Virus record (IMG/VR): IMGVR_UViG_3300044640_002813
Coordinates: 1-55,207 of that record
Strand: one strand, 5' to 3'
Source of the DNA: a virus
Length of the DNA: 55,207 nt
Part shown: positions 23,553-31,877 of the stretch, piece after piece
How the letters are laid out: every line of letters starts with the position of its first letter
Numbering within the stretch: the first letter of the stretch is position 1
Made by a program: the position numbers and the translations under genes
The notes under the pieces: model-generated
Database searches by the model: none
The model's input: only the letters and a program-made list of their open reading frames with translations
Told to the model about the DNA's origin: nothing

Positions 23553-25502
23553 TCACCATTTAGAGTAGGGAATCACGTGTTTAAACTTGGTAGATTCAGA
23601 TATATCTTTTTTAACAGTTGTTTCCTCTTCAGAATCTTTTAATTCAGGTGGAGTATCAATAGATAATTTCATTTCTTCATAATAATCAGGATTATCCGCG
23701 TGTACATTTGAATACCATTCTGCAACTTCAGGAGGTAATTTATCTTTTTCTCCACTTGTATAGTATACAACATCAACTATTCTAGGAAGATTAAATTTTT
23801 TGGCATAATAATCCAAATTATTTTGTAAAACTGGAACCGCATCATTATTTTCAAACGCATCTATATAGGGTACGCTGTATGATGCGTCTGGATTTTCTTT
23901 TAATTCTCGATCCATAATCTCTTGCATCTTCTGTTGAACTGCAGCATTTCCAAATAGTTCATATTCTCCTTCACTAAACTTTTTAGTTTGTCCGAAATGT
24001 CCAATCAATTTAAGAACCTGTTTCCCAATGAACAGGGGTACCATTTTACCAATTGTAATAGTTCCGAAAATCTTTCCAAACTTGTTTGCCTGACCGTATG
24101 TGTTACTAACTCGATTCATAAGACCTCCCACCTCTCCATAAAAGGAGTTTGCATTCATTTTAACACGACTCATCTCTGAAGTCAGATTCGTACCATATCT
24201 AGCAGAGATAAAATCAGTTTCTTTTAGAAATTCAGCGTCCAATTTAACCGCAGTTCCACTTTTAGTATTTACAATTAAATCGGTTCCTTTTGCTTCAATT
24301 CTTGCTCCATCTGAAGCGGCAGCCATAAAGAAATCATCTAGTTTTTGAACTTTGGCAGCATCTAATAATTGAGGAATGTTAGAAGCAAATTGATTCATTT
24401 TAGCAGAATAGGTTCCAAACATGTCAGCTATTCCTTCAAAAAAGGATCTTAAGGGTTTACCTACAAACGGGATCCATCCAACCACTGTTCCTAGAAAATC
24501 TCCAAAGAACTTAGCTATTAAATCTCCTATTGTTCCTAAAACCCCCTTAGTGCTTTTTCCAATATAGTCCAGGGCTTTCCAACTTTCAGGTCTAGCTGCT
24601 GCTGCTAAATTTATCGCATCTTTAGACATTTTAGCTGATCCACCTGCAACACCTCCGGCTGCTCCCATGTAACGGGTACTGATTTGTAAAACCTCAGCTC
24701 CTGCTTTGGATCCTTTAAACCAGCCTTTGAAAAGATCCCCAGCAAATGGAAGAGCTGCACATATAAAATTGATTAGTGCAAGTAACCATTTACCTCGAAT
24801 CATATAAATTATTCCATTGATGATATCCGCTATTAATCCTACTGGCTCAAATGCCGATCCAAAAAGTCCAACTAAATCTAGAACAAAGTGAAGAATTCCA
24901 ATTGGGGATCCTCCTTCAGTCAATGCACTTAGTAAGCCTTTCAGCATTCCTAATATTCCACCACCTCCCCAGTCCCCTTGAGAAGGGGAAGCTGCTCCGC
25001 TTACTGCAGCTAGAACGTCGTCTCCAGCTTCAGAAGAAGCAGGTGTAAATTCTCCAGATGCGGAAGAAGTTGGAGTCTCATCAAAAAATGACATGACATC
25101 ATCAGCAGTTTTTCCAATATCAAACGGGAGAGAAATATCGCTCTCGTTCACTTTCTTGAATCCAAATTCTCGAATCACTTTACTATATGATTCATTTAGT
25201 TTAGTGATCTCAGATTGAGACATGTGATTGAGGGACTCACGAACGATAGAATTAACTCCTCCCATCAGGTTTTTATAATAGTCAGTGCTTGTTACGATTC
25301 CTCGTTTAAGAATCATATCCAATTCAAGTTGGAATCTTAGATCTTCCGGAACCGACTCTTCAATCTTATTTAGGAAGTCGCATTCCTTTTTAATGGTTTC
25401 TAAACTAAGGGCCTTTGATAATTTATCCGCGTGCCCAACTAGTGCCTCATTAATAACAGAAGATAAATGGTTCAACTCAGAATAAGAGGAAACATGATTC
25501 AT
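23553..25502 (-). CDS. Putative capsid-targeted protein tagged at both ends, 649 aa
   Basis: The N-terminus has a long leader ending NHLSSVINE|AL (residues about 10-21). The C-terminus is DISE|STKFKHVIPYSKW, whose last ten residues nearly repeat the N-terminal tag of the 1391 product (FRHVIPYSKW) and which carries its own I-S-E|S site. Residues about 180-280 are hydrophobic, with GILGMLKGLLSAL, IGILHFVLDLVGLFGSAF and ADIINGIIYMIRGKWLLALI then ALPFAGD. That pattern (Dxxngiiy, Gxxxx-Al, lPxxGD) is familiar from pre-toxin regions of polymorphic toxins. The C-terminal half is mixed and unassigned. Late-type element upstream. A packaged, membrane-interacting effector is the inference. Confidence 0.88.
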   Translation of the reverse strand: MNHVSSYSELNHLSSVINEALVGHADKLSKALSLETIKKECDFLNKIEESVPEDLRFQLELDMILKRGIVTSTDYYKNLMGGVNSIVRESLNHMSQSEITKLNESYSKVIREFGFKKVNESDISLPFDIGKTADDVMSFFDETPTSSASGEFTPASSEAGDDVLAAVSGAASPSQGDWGGGGILGMLKGLLSALTEGGSPIGILHFVLDLVGLFGSAFEPVGLIADIINGIIYMIRGKWLLALINFICAALPFAGDLFKGWFKGSKAGAEVLQISTRYMGAAGGVAGGSAKMSKDAINLAAAARPESWKALDYIGKSTKGVLGTIGDLIAKFFGDFLGTVVGWIPFVGKPLRSFFEGIADMFGTYSAKMNQFASNIPQLLDAAKVQKLDDFFMAAASDGARIEAKGTDLIVNTKSGTAVKLDAEFLKETDFISARYGTNLTSEMSRVKMNANSFYGEVGGLMNRVSNTYGQANKFGKIFGTITIGKMVPLFIGKQVLKLIGHFGQTKKFSEGEYELFGNAAVQQKMQEIMDRELKENPDASYSVPYIDAFENNDAVPVLQNNLDYYAKKFNLPRIVDVVYYTSGEKDKLPPEVAEWYSNVHADNPDYYEEMKLSIDTPPELKDSEEETTVKKDISESTKFKHVIPYSKW

Positions 25503-25513
25503 ATTTAAAGATC

Positions 25514-25530
25514 TTTTTATTATTTATTCT
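25514..25530 (-). promoter_or_regulatory. Late-type promoter element for the 25502 gene
   Basis: The minus-strand reading is AGAATAAATAATAAAAA, with TAAATA 24 nt before the ATG. Confidence 0.6.
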
Positions 25531-25547
25531 TTTTTATAGAATAAAAA

Positions 25548-25567
25548 AAACCTCTTAGCAGAGGTTT
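25548..25567 (-). terminator. Intrinsic terminator after the glucosyltransferase operon
   Basis: The stem AAACCTCT / AGAGGTTT has a TAGC loop, with an upstream A run giving a U tail to the minus-strand transcript. Confidence 0.85.
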
Positions 25568-25577
25568 GACGGTGGAA

Positions 25578-26576
25578 TCAACTAAAAAGTCTCTTTAGCT
25601 CCTGCCTCTGTCTTCGAATCAGATCAGGAGAATAGGCAGCAATCAATCTTTTAATGTCATTCTGACTGGAAACATAGAGAAGATCTCTTAAAACCGGATC
25701 CTGTATTATTTCTCGATTAGGATCGTATTCGATTTGAATTGCAGCAAGACAATTAGAAGCAAGAGTCTCATACAATCGATAGGTTTTAACGTTATCTAGA
25801 TGCTCTTCATCTCCAGTTATTAATGAAACTTTAACCAGATCTAAGGTCTTCATTAATTCTCCATGCTCTAGTTTTTTCATAAACTCAGCCTGAACTCGAT
25901 CTGACTTATATCCAATTAGTAGATTTTGAGTATCTGTTGGAAAATATTTTCTGATTTGATTTTCTCTAAACGATCCTCTCTTATCTCCATAATATACAAG
26001 GTCCCATTTTTTCTCTACATCTTCTTTAATTAGGTCAAGATCTACACTCTCAAAACGGTGTTTAAAGATGTAAGTGAACCAGTCGACGTGAAGATGATTT
26101 TGAGGCTGCCAACCTAGATATTTAGATACATCTTTTCCTGAAAAAAGATAGGTGGCAGTTTGGATTATGGAATCCCATTTATCTACAGATTGAGTGCATA
26201 ACTGAAACCTATCAGATATGATCTTAGCATAATTGATTGGAGGTATTCTTGGATCATTAACTAACATATAGATCTTTCCTCGGTAATTAGCAAGATCGTT
26301 GCATATTTTTTCGCAATGTTCTCCCATTACTCCTCCAAAAAAATTGGCGGTGCTTAATTGAAGAATCACGGCTCCGTATTCTGAAAAATCAGTATCAGTA
26401 TAATTGATATAAAAATCCAGGTCTTTGGTATTTCTATTTTTGTATCCGACAACATCAACTTGAGCCCCTTTCTCTTCCATCATTTTTTTAATGAACATGG
26501 CTTCTAACCCTCTATGATTCTTATCATTGTAGGTCAAGTTAGCAAATACTGAAGTGATCGCTATTCTCTGTTTCAT
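25578..26576 (-). CDS. T4-type DNA beta-glucosyltransferase
   Basis: 332 residues, against about 351 for T4 Bgt. Matches recalled to T4 Bgt run in order: a strand ending STANFFGG (residues 75-82; T4 SSINFFGG), KIYMLVNDPRIP at 101-112 (T4 KIYYLFTDIRLP, with the catalytic Asp equivalent at D108), DLVYYGDKRGSFRENQ at 192-207 (T4 DVIYGGSFRSGQRES), and SLITGDEEHLDN then YRLYETLASN with E270 (T4 ALIIGD and LRVWETMASD). The T4 enzyme transfers glucose from UDP-glucose to 5-hydroxymethylcytosine in DNA, protecting it from restriction. No hydroxymethylase is in the window, so the acceptor base and sugar are unknown. It overlaps the 26573 gene by 4 bp (ATGA). Confidence 0.93.
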   Translation of the reverse strand: MKQRIAITSVFANLTYNDKNHRGLEAMFIKKMMEEKGAQVDVVGYKNRNTKDLDFYINYTDTDFSEYGAVILQLSTANFFGGVMGEHCEKICNDLANYRGKIYMLVNDPRIPPINYAKIISDRFQLCTQSVDKWDSIIQTATYLFSGKDVSKYLGWQPQNHLHVDWFTYIFKHRFESVDLDLIKEDVEKKWDLVYYGDKRGSFRENQIRKYFPTDTQNLLIGYKSDRVQAEFMKKLEHGELMKTLDLVKVSLITGDEEHLDNVKTYRLYETLASNCLAAIQIEYDPNREIIQDPVLRDLLYVSSQNDIKRLIAAYSPDLIRRQRQELKRLFS

Positions 26577-26845
26577 TTTTCGTTAATATAGTTATCTAAT
26601 CCTTGAATGTATGCAACTGCATCTAATAGATTATCCCTTTTATGATTATAGGATTCTCTAGAAAACTTGAGAGCAATGAGTGCTTTAAACATATCTGCTC
26701 CGGTTACGTTTAATCCTGTCATACCATTAAATATCATGGCAGCGCGATCCATTCCTTCTGAAAAAGGGCCGTACATTCGATCAGATTCTTCGCTTCTATT
26801 ATTTACGATCTGATCTGCTTCTTTTAAAATTGATTCTTGATTCAT
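26573..26845 (-). CDS. DUF6378-like protein, 90 aa
   Basis: The sequence fits the small phage family typified by DUF6378: an ILKEADQIVNNR helix, Y-G-P-F-S-E, a helix containing A-x-I-F-N, then DMFKALIALKFSRES and a DAVAYIQGLDNYI end. The function of this family is not established. It is the first gene of the unit with the glucosyltransferase (ATGA overlap), so it is made with the DNA-modification enzyme. No late-type element in the normal position; a TATAATATAAAT lies immediately before the ATG. Family call by eye. Confidence 0.82.
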   Translation of the reverse strand: MNQESILKEADQIVNNRSEESDRMYGPFSEGMDRAAMIFNGMTGLNVTGADMFKALIALKFSRESYNHKRDNLLDAVAYIQGLDNYINEK

Positions 26846-26890
26846 ATTTATATTATACTATAAATTCTATTCCAGTTTCAAAAGACATAA

Positions 26891-26915
26891 AAAAACCTGC
26901 GTTAAGCAGGTTTTT
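26891..26915 (-). terminator. Intrinsic terminator after the 28706 gene
   Basis: The stem AAAAACCTGC / GCAGGTTTTT has a GTTAA loop and is A-rich on the plus strand, giving a U tail to the minus-strand transcript. Confidence 0.88.
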
Positions 26916-26951
26916 ATTCTTTTTTAAATAGGTAGGATGTCCCTTTAAAAT

Positions 26952-28706
26952 TTATTTTTTAATAACTCCTTTAGCGATTAAAATGTCCTTTTTAGTAACT
27001 TTACCGTCTCCGCTCATATCTGGAAATTTTCCTCCTTTTTTAGATTTCTTTTTGGATTTTTCCTCTTTTTCTTTCTCTTCTTTTTTCTCTTTAATAGCTT
27101 TAGCTTCAGCTAGGACATCAAATTTAATCAAGTCAACTTTAACGTATTCTTCTTTAAGATTAGAAATTGTAACATTGATTGATTCCTTTACTTTTTCTAG
27201 TTTCTTTTTAGAATCAGTATCCGTATCATCTGATCCAATTGCATCTTCTAATTTTTTAGCTGATACTTCTAATTTTGAAATATCTTGAAGAATCTTATTC
27301 TTCTTGCCTTCTGCTACTTTTCTTAATTTAGAAGCTTCATTTATTTCAGATTCAAAGATTGAACTTACGTCGTAGTTGAATTTGTTCATACAGTGCTCGT
27401 ATAGAGACTGTCCAGTAACACGACTCCATTTTCTCTCTACTTGATTTAGTTTCTCGCATAATATTTTAGTGCCTTCTAATTCAAAAACTGTAGATTCACT
27501 TAAAGTTCGATCGTTCTTGATATTTTTAATAAATTCAAAATTACAGATTAGGTTTTGATTTTCTAAAATAGCTTTAACATCTGATCTTACTGGGGCAGGG
27601 TATAGAGCAAGAGCCTCATTTAAATTAACAGACGCGGCATCAGTAACTTTTTTTCCATTGATCTTTAATTCCAGGTCTCTTTTAAAATTAGGAGTAAATG
27701 AGATTTTAAAATCTTTAATTGAAGAACTCTCAACCCCTTCATAGATATCATACGGCATGAATCCTAATTTAACATAAGATTCGCAAACTCCGTAAAATTT
27801 AGGAAAATTTTGTTTAACCCAGTCAGGATTAACAGTTGATACTCTAAATCCTCCGGTTTTAATATGAACTCGATCTTCTCCTGCAGCTAATTTAGACTCA
27901 GTTAATTTCATGAATCGATCATCAGTGTAAATTAAAAGTCCACCCTTAATCTTTCTAGCTGGAGCAATAGTATTTCGAACTACAGTATCTCCATTTCCAT
28001 TTCCTAAATAGAATGAACCAAACTTTTTAGATTCAAGAATTCTTAAGTTTTCAACTAGAGCATTAACAATAGGAAGGTTAGAAGTTCCATACTTTAAGTT
28101 GATGATGTCCGGAGTGTAAGTTCTCTCAGCTAGCATTTGCTTTAATTCTTTAGAAACGGATTCGTATATTGGACTATTCATTCGATCCATCGACCAAATA
28201 GCATTCAACATTTCAAATCCAGAAGGATTGTTCTCTAAAACTTTAGATATTTTATTAACTGACTTCTTGATTGAAGATTCATGTAAATGTTGGCTAAATT
28301 CTTTTATGAACGGAGGATAAAGAGTAAATTCAGATGCTCCATTTTGGATTGCACCTAGATAATTTTCAACCTTTGTCATGATGATTGGATTAGAATAAGC
28401 AGTCGATTCTTTGATTGACTTTAATTCTCTTTCCAATCCTCCTATTTTATATAGATTTTCAATATATGAATCTATTGTTTTAGAATTTGCAGAAAACTGA
28501 TGTAGGATAACGTCTAAATTTTTATTTTTTAGATGTCGATTTACCCCTTTTAAACTCTCGTTTAATTCATGATATATTTTATCGTAGTTATCGCCTGCGT
28601 TAATTGATTTATTTGCTGATTCAACTACCATTTTAATCAACGAGTTTGTCTTAAAACTTGAGTTGCTAGTAAGTTCAGCTAATACGTTATTTACGAAATC
28701 CTTCAT
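26952..28706 (-). CDS. Scaffold-like protein with many prohead-protease-type sites and C-terminal EF-hand/dockerin-like motif, 584 aa
   Basis: It is helical and charged. It contains an unusual number of hydrophobic-x-E|S/A sites: VVE|S, LNE|S, LHE|S, IYE|S, LTE|S, VCE|S, LSE|S, IFE|S and INE|A, plus IKE|S. In T4 the scaffold gp22 is cut to small peptides at such sites. The last third is a Lys/Glu coiled coil (KEKKEEKEKEEKSKKKSKK), followed by FPDMSGDGKVTKKDIL, a single D-x-S-G-D-G-K calcium-loop motif as in dockerins or EF hands. A terminator follows and a late-type element precedes it. Role as a prohead core or scaffold component is inferred; T4 gene 22 homology is not claimed. Confidence 0.87.
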   Translation of the reverse strand: MKDFVNNVLAELTSNSSFKTNSLIKMVVESANKSINAGDNYDKIYHELNESLKGVNRHLKNKNLDVILHQFSANSKTIDSYIENLYKIGGLERELKSIKESTAYSNPIIMTKVENYLGAIQNGASEFTLYPPFIKEFSQHLHESSIKKSVNKISKVLENNPSGFEMLNAIWSMDRMNSPIYESVSKELKQMLAERTYTPDIINLKYGTSNLPIVNALVENLRILESKKFGSFYLGNGNGDTVVRNTIAPARKIKGGLLIYTDDRFMKLTESKLAAGEDRVHIKTGGFRVSTVNPDWVKQNFPKFYGVCESYVKLGFMPYDIYEGVESSSIKDFKISFTPNFKRDLELKINGKKVTDAASVNLNEALALYPAPVRSDVKAILENQNLICNFEFIKNIKNDRTLSESTVFELEGTKILCEKLNQVERKWSRVTGQSLYEHCMNKFNYDVSSIFESEINEASKLRKVAEGKKNKILQDISKLEVSAKKLEDAIGSDDTDTDSKKKLEKVKESINVTISNLKEEYVKVDLIKFDVLAEAKAIKEKKEEKEKEEKSKKKSKKGGKFPDMSGDGKVTKKDILIAKGVIKK

Positions 28707-28720
28707 TTCTATGTAAATTA

Positions 28721-28738
28721 TTTTATTTTATTTATCTT
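28721..28738 (-). promoter_or_regulatory. Late-type promoter element for the 28706 gene
   Basis: The minus-strand reading is AAGATAAATAAAATAAAA, with TAAATA 28 nt before the ATG. Confidence 0.57.
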
Positions 28739-28768
28739 ATTTTTTAGAGAATATTCTAAATTAAATCT

Positions 28769-30835
28769 TTATTTGGTAGATTTAGATCCAGAATTATTTG
28801 TATCCGTTTTAATTTTTTTAGGATTAGGTACGCCAATTCTATTCACAACTCCCGCTACTGCCTTATTTTTAATTGGATTAAGTTCTTCAACTTTAGGCTT
28901 TTTAGAGTTGAGCTTAACATTTAGTTTGTCTATTTTTTCCTCTACCTTCTTAATCATTTCTTCTTTTTTATTTCTAGCTTCAGCTTCGGCTTTAGCATCG
29001 GCAATAGCTTGATCTACATCTGATTGTTCTGAAACCAGTCTCCATTGTCCAGAATATAGAAGAGTCTCAGTTCCATCTTTAGCAACTGATGTAAGATAAA
29101 TTGTGCGGTTAACGGAGTTAACAATTTCAGAACTGTTAGCCTTCTTAACAATAAACAGGATTTCTCCAACTGAAAGATTTTCAGTACTTGGATCATTTTT
29201 ATTATCAATTGACACTTTTCCTTTACTGGTTTCAAACACTAATCTGAAATTTGACGCATTAAGATTTAAATCCAAAGGTATTGGGTTTTGATTAATCACA
29301 TTATATACTTTTAATCTTACAGCGTTATCGAATGGAGTTAGAACAAATCTTAATGCTCCTTGTTTAAATATCACCTGATCTTCAATATCGGTTTTATCGG
29401 CGATCGCACTTACGTTGGCTATAGAAATATTGTTATTACTAAAAAATACTGGGACGTATTCTACGACTGTTATGGGAGCAGCTACAGGTTGAACTAATTG
29501 CGGAACTGTGGGATCTGCAATAGCGACGGTCGTAGTTGCAGTAGGCTGGACCGTTATTTGAGTTGAAGTAATTCCAGTTTGAGAATTAAAACCTGGAGCA
29601 AAACTAGGTTCAATGAATAGATTAGTAGCCTCGAGATTGGTTTTTATGATCTTATTGTAAATCTTCTGAGACTGAGGCTCGTCAGTTAAAGGTATAATGT
29701 TTAGGTTCTTTCCATATTTCTTTGGAGAAAGCAGAGAAAACGAGGCTTCGCGTATGATCTGTTCTCCAGTTCGAGTATTAGTCAATCGACAAAGCAAGTC
29801 GATTGACATGCTCACAGCAGATCCTGCATTTCTTAATACTGGGCGATACAATAGAGGTTCGTCAAATTTCTCTTCTTGGAATATTACCTGTTTAGAAGTA
29901 TTTATGAATGATGATCCGATCTGTTCGAATACGCTCAACTGATGGATGATTATCCAGTTATCCGAAGGGTTTCTTCTATTTAAAATTGAAATCAATTCCT
30001 CAGGAAACGCTGAATTAAATGTGAGATAATATTCTATAAAATCGCCACTTGTAGATTCTCCGACAAAGGCTCCTACTGTATCAAATTCATTACTTTGAGA
30101 TATAGAAGATTCAAAATTTTGGCTAGATTCAAATACGTCGTATTTAACATTTAAAGCAGTAGATAATACTTCTTTTCTTCCGCATTCAGTTAAACTTATA
30201 TTGATTGGATTATTATATATAAAACCTGAATATCCAGTATCAGTCGGAGTTATAGCTGCTGAAAATGTAGTAGAAGGATTTAAGGAAATATTAAATTCTT
30301 CATTTATATTTTTAATAGATGGGACTTTTATATCTATAAATTTATCATAGGTCGCGTTACCTATAAATAGGGGCCTAGGATTAAAAGTTATAATTTCGTT
30401 AATCGTATCATTTGAAACTAAAATACGAGCAAAGACGTTATTTCTCCCATCATTCATTTGATTAGTGACACTTAAAATTATCCCTGCAAGGGGATTTAAT
30501 TGAAATCCTGATATAAAATGGAACCTTACTTTATCGTATACAACATTAAATCCATTTACTGGAGACTCACTTATCTTATCATCGTATATTAAATAATTAG
30601 GAATCTTTTCAGAATCTAAGTATGCAAATTTACCGTTTCCTATTGAAACAGCTGTTAGGTCCCTAATATTTCTAGTAGAATTAATAGCCGAATCCGGGTT
30701 AAAAATTTGATATGAATTAGAATGTTCATTAATTAATAGAGTAAAATCTTCACTCAAAAAGTTAATTGAGTTTAATGGTTCAAACATGTATTCTACAATA
30801 CAATAAGGAGTAAGATTTATAAATCGACTTTGCAT
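28769..30835 (-). CDS. Probable virion structural protein, 688 aa
   Basis: A long beta-rich protein of Asn/Ser/Thr-rich strands. Residues about 1-400 show no recognised family but have a regular strand-turn pattern. There is a Pro/Thr/Val linker (about 430-465, TVQPTATTTVAIADPTVPQL), then an Ig-like or baseplate-like beta domain (ALRFVLTPFDNAVRLKVYNV). The C-terminal end is a helical coiled coil (IADAKAEAEARNKKEEM) and a Lys/Asn-rich tail. It is 7 bp downstream of the membrane/coiled-coil gene at 30843 in the minus-strand morphogenesis block. A tail, baseplate or neck component is likely from context only. Confidence 0.87.
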   Translation of the reverse strand: MQSRFINLTPYCIVEYMFEPLNSINFLSEDFTLLINEHSNSYQIFNPDSAINSTRNIRDLTAVSIGNGKFAYLDSEKIPNYLIYDDKISESPVNGFNVVYDKVRFHFISGFQLNPLAGIILSVTNQMNDGRNNVFARILVSNDTINEIITFNPRPLFIGNATYDKFIDIKVPSIKNINEEFNISLNPSTTFSAAITPTDTGYSGFIYNNPINISLTECGRKEVLSTALNVKYDVFESSQNFESSISQSNEFDTVGAFVGESTSGDFIEYYLTFNSAFPEELISILNRRNPSDNWIIIHQLSVFEQIGSSFINTSKQVIFQEEKFDEPLLYRPVLRNAGSAVSMSIDLLCRLTNTRTGEQIIREASFSLLSPKKYGKNLNIIPLTDEPQSQKIYNKIIKTNLEATNLFIEPSFAPGFNSQTGITSTQITVQPTATTTVAIADPTVPQLVQPVAAPITVVEYVPVFFSNNNISIANVSAIADKTDIEDQVIFKQGALRFVLTPFDNAVRLKVYNVINQNPIPLDLNLNASNFRLVFETSKGKVSIDNKNDPSTENLSVGEILFIVKKANSSEIVNSVNRTIYLTSVAKDGTETLLYSGQWRLVSEQSDVDQAIADAKAEAEARNKKEEMIKKVEEKIDKLNVKLNSKKPKVEELNPIKNKAVAGVVNRIGVPNPKKIKTDTNNSGSKSTK

Positions 30836-30842
30836 TTAAATT

Positions 30843-31634
30843 TTATTTTTTCTTTTCTTTTACAAATTTATAGTAGTAATGTAATCCCACATAATTATTA
30901 GACATTGCATTTAATACTAAGACATTATTTTTATAGTATATACCTCCTCCTATTGAAATCGCTCCTTGATTAGTTGTGAGACTTTTAAAGAATCCACCTC
31001 CAAATACCAAACCTAAATTAGTATATTCTATAGGTTTTACAATTTTATCAGGAGGCAGGCTATTCACAGTCATTGAATCAACTAATAGCCAACTAGGTCC
31101 GATTAATTTACTACTCCACATTCCTTTAGATGTTTCTGTTAAAATCACCTGAAGTGGCAATTTTCCAAATTTCCATTCTCCTAAATAAGTTAAATTTTTA
31201 GTGTGAATTTTACCGTTCCAATTGATAAAAGATTCGCTTGAATTAGGATATTTAAGATCTAATTTTATGATATTGCTATCAACAGGATCCGGCTCTACAT
31301 CTCCTTGAGAAATTTCATCTTTTAAAGAAATGATTGAATTATTGATCATTAGGAGTCTTTCTCCTTGGTTTGTTATCCTCTCATATAATTCGATATTCTG
31401 TTTCTTTAATTGTTCATTTAATTCCTTTTGAGTCTTAAAAAAATTAACTAGTTTAGAATACTGGCCATCATCGTCTTTTTTTAGCCGATCAGCTGCTAAT
31501 ATGTCACGCTGTGCTTGACTGATCTGGTCCTTTAAATCCTGTTTTAATTTTTGATTCTCACAGTGACTGACTATTAATAGAAATATCAGTACTATTACTC
31601 CTATAAAAATAAAATTTTGTCTTACTTCTTTCAT
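30843..31634 (-). CDS. Membrane-anchored coiled-coil protein with beta-rich C-terminus, 263 aa
   Basis: Residues about 7-24 are one transmembrane segment (FIFIGVIVLIFLLIVSHC), followed by a coiled coil to about residue 110 (NQKLKQDLKDQISQAQRDIL and onward) and a beta-rich C-terminal 140 residues with Gly/Tyr strands that could sit in the periplasm. Topology suggests an N-in, C-out inner-membrane protein. A spanin-like or superinfection role is possible but no family was recognised. It overlaps the 31631 gene by 4 bp (ATGA) and is followed closely by the 688-aa gene. Confidence 0.83.
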   Translation of the reverse strand: MKEVRQNFIFIGVIVLIFLLIVSHCENQKLKQDLKDQISQAQRDILAADRLKKDDDGQYSKLVNFFKTQKELNEQLKKQNIELYERITNQGERLLMINNSIISLKDEISQGDVEPDPVDSNIIKLDLKYPNSSESFINWNGKIHTKNLTYLGEWKFGKLPLQVILTETSKGMWSSKLIGPSWLLVDSMTVNSLPPDKIVKPIEYTNLGLVFGGGFFKSLTTNQGAISIGGGIYYKNNVLVLNAMSNNYVGLHYYYKFVKEKKK

Positions 31635-31867
31635 ATTGTTAGCATTTTAAGCAATTCAGAATAGTCTAATTTTCTTCCTATTTGCTCTTCTATTTTATTT
31701 ATAGTTTTTTTTTCTTGTTCTCTAAGTAGATTAAGATCTTCTATTACTCTGGATTTTTGGAATTCAATTTCAATTAATTGATTGTTTAAATCAGTTAATT
31801 CATCATGAATTTTAGAATAGGTAGAACGAATTTGATCTAATTCTTGGAGTTGCGATTGATTCAACAT
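31631..31867 (-). CDS. Small coiled-coil protein, 78 aa
   Basis: Almost entirely heptad-like helix from LQELDQIRSTYSKIHDEL to the end; charged, with no Cys. It could be a structural spacer, chaperone or assembly factor. It overlaps the membrane protein gene by 4 bp and starts 10 bp after the 652-residue gene, so it is cotranscribed. No family recognised. Confidence 0.8.
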   Translation of the reverse strand: MLNQSQLQELDQIRSTYSKIHDELTDLNNQLIEIEFQKSRVIEDLNLLREQEKKTINKIEEQIGRKLDYSELLKMLTI

Positions 31868-31877
31868 ATATTTAATT

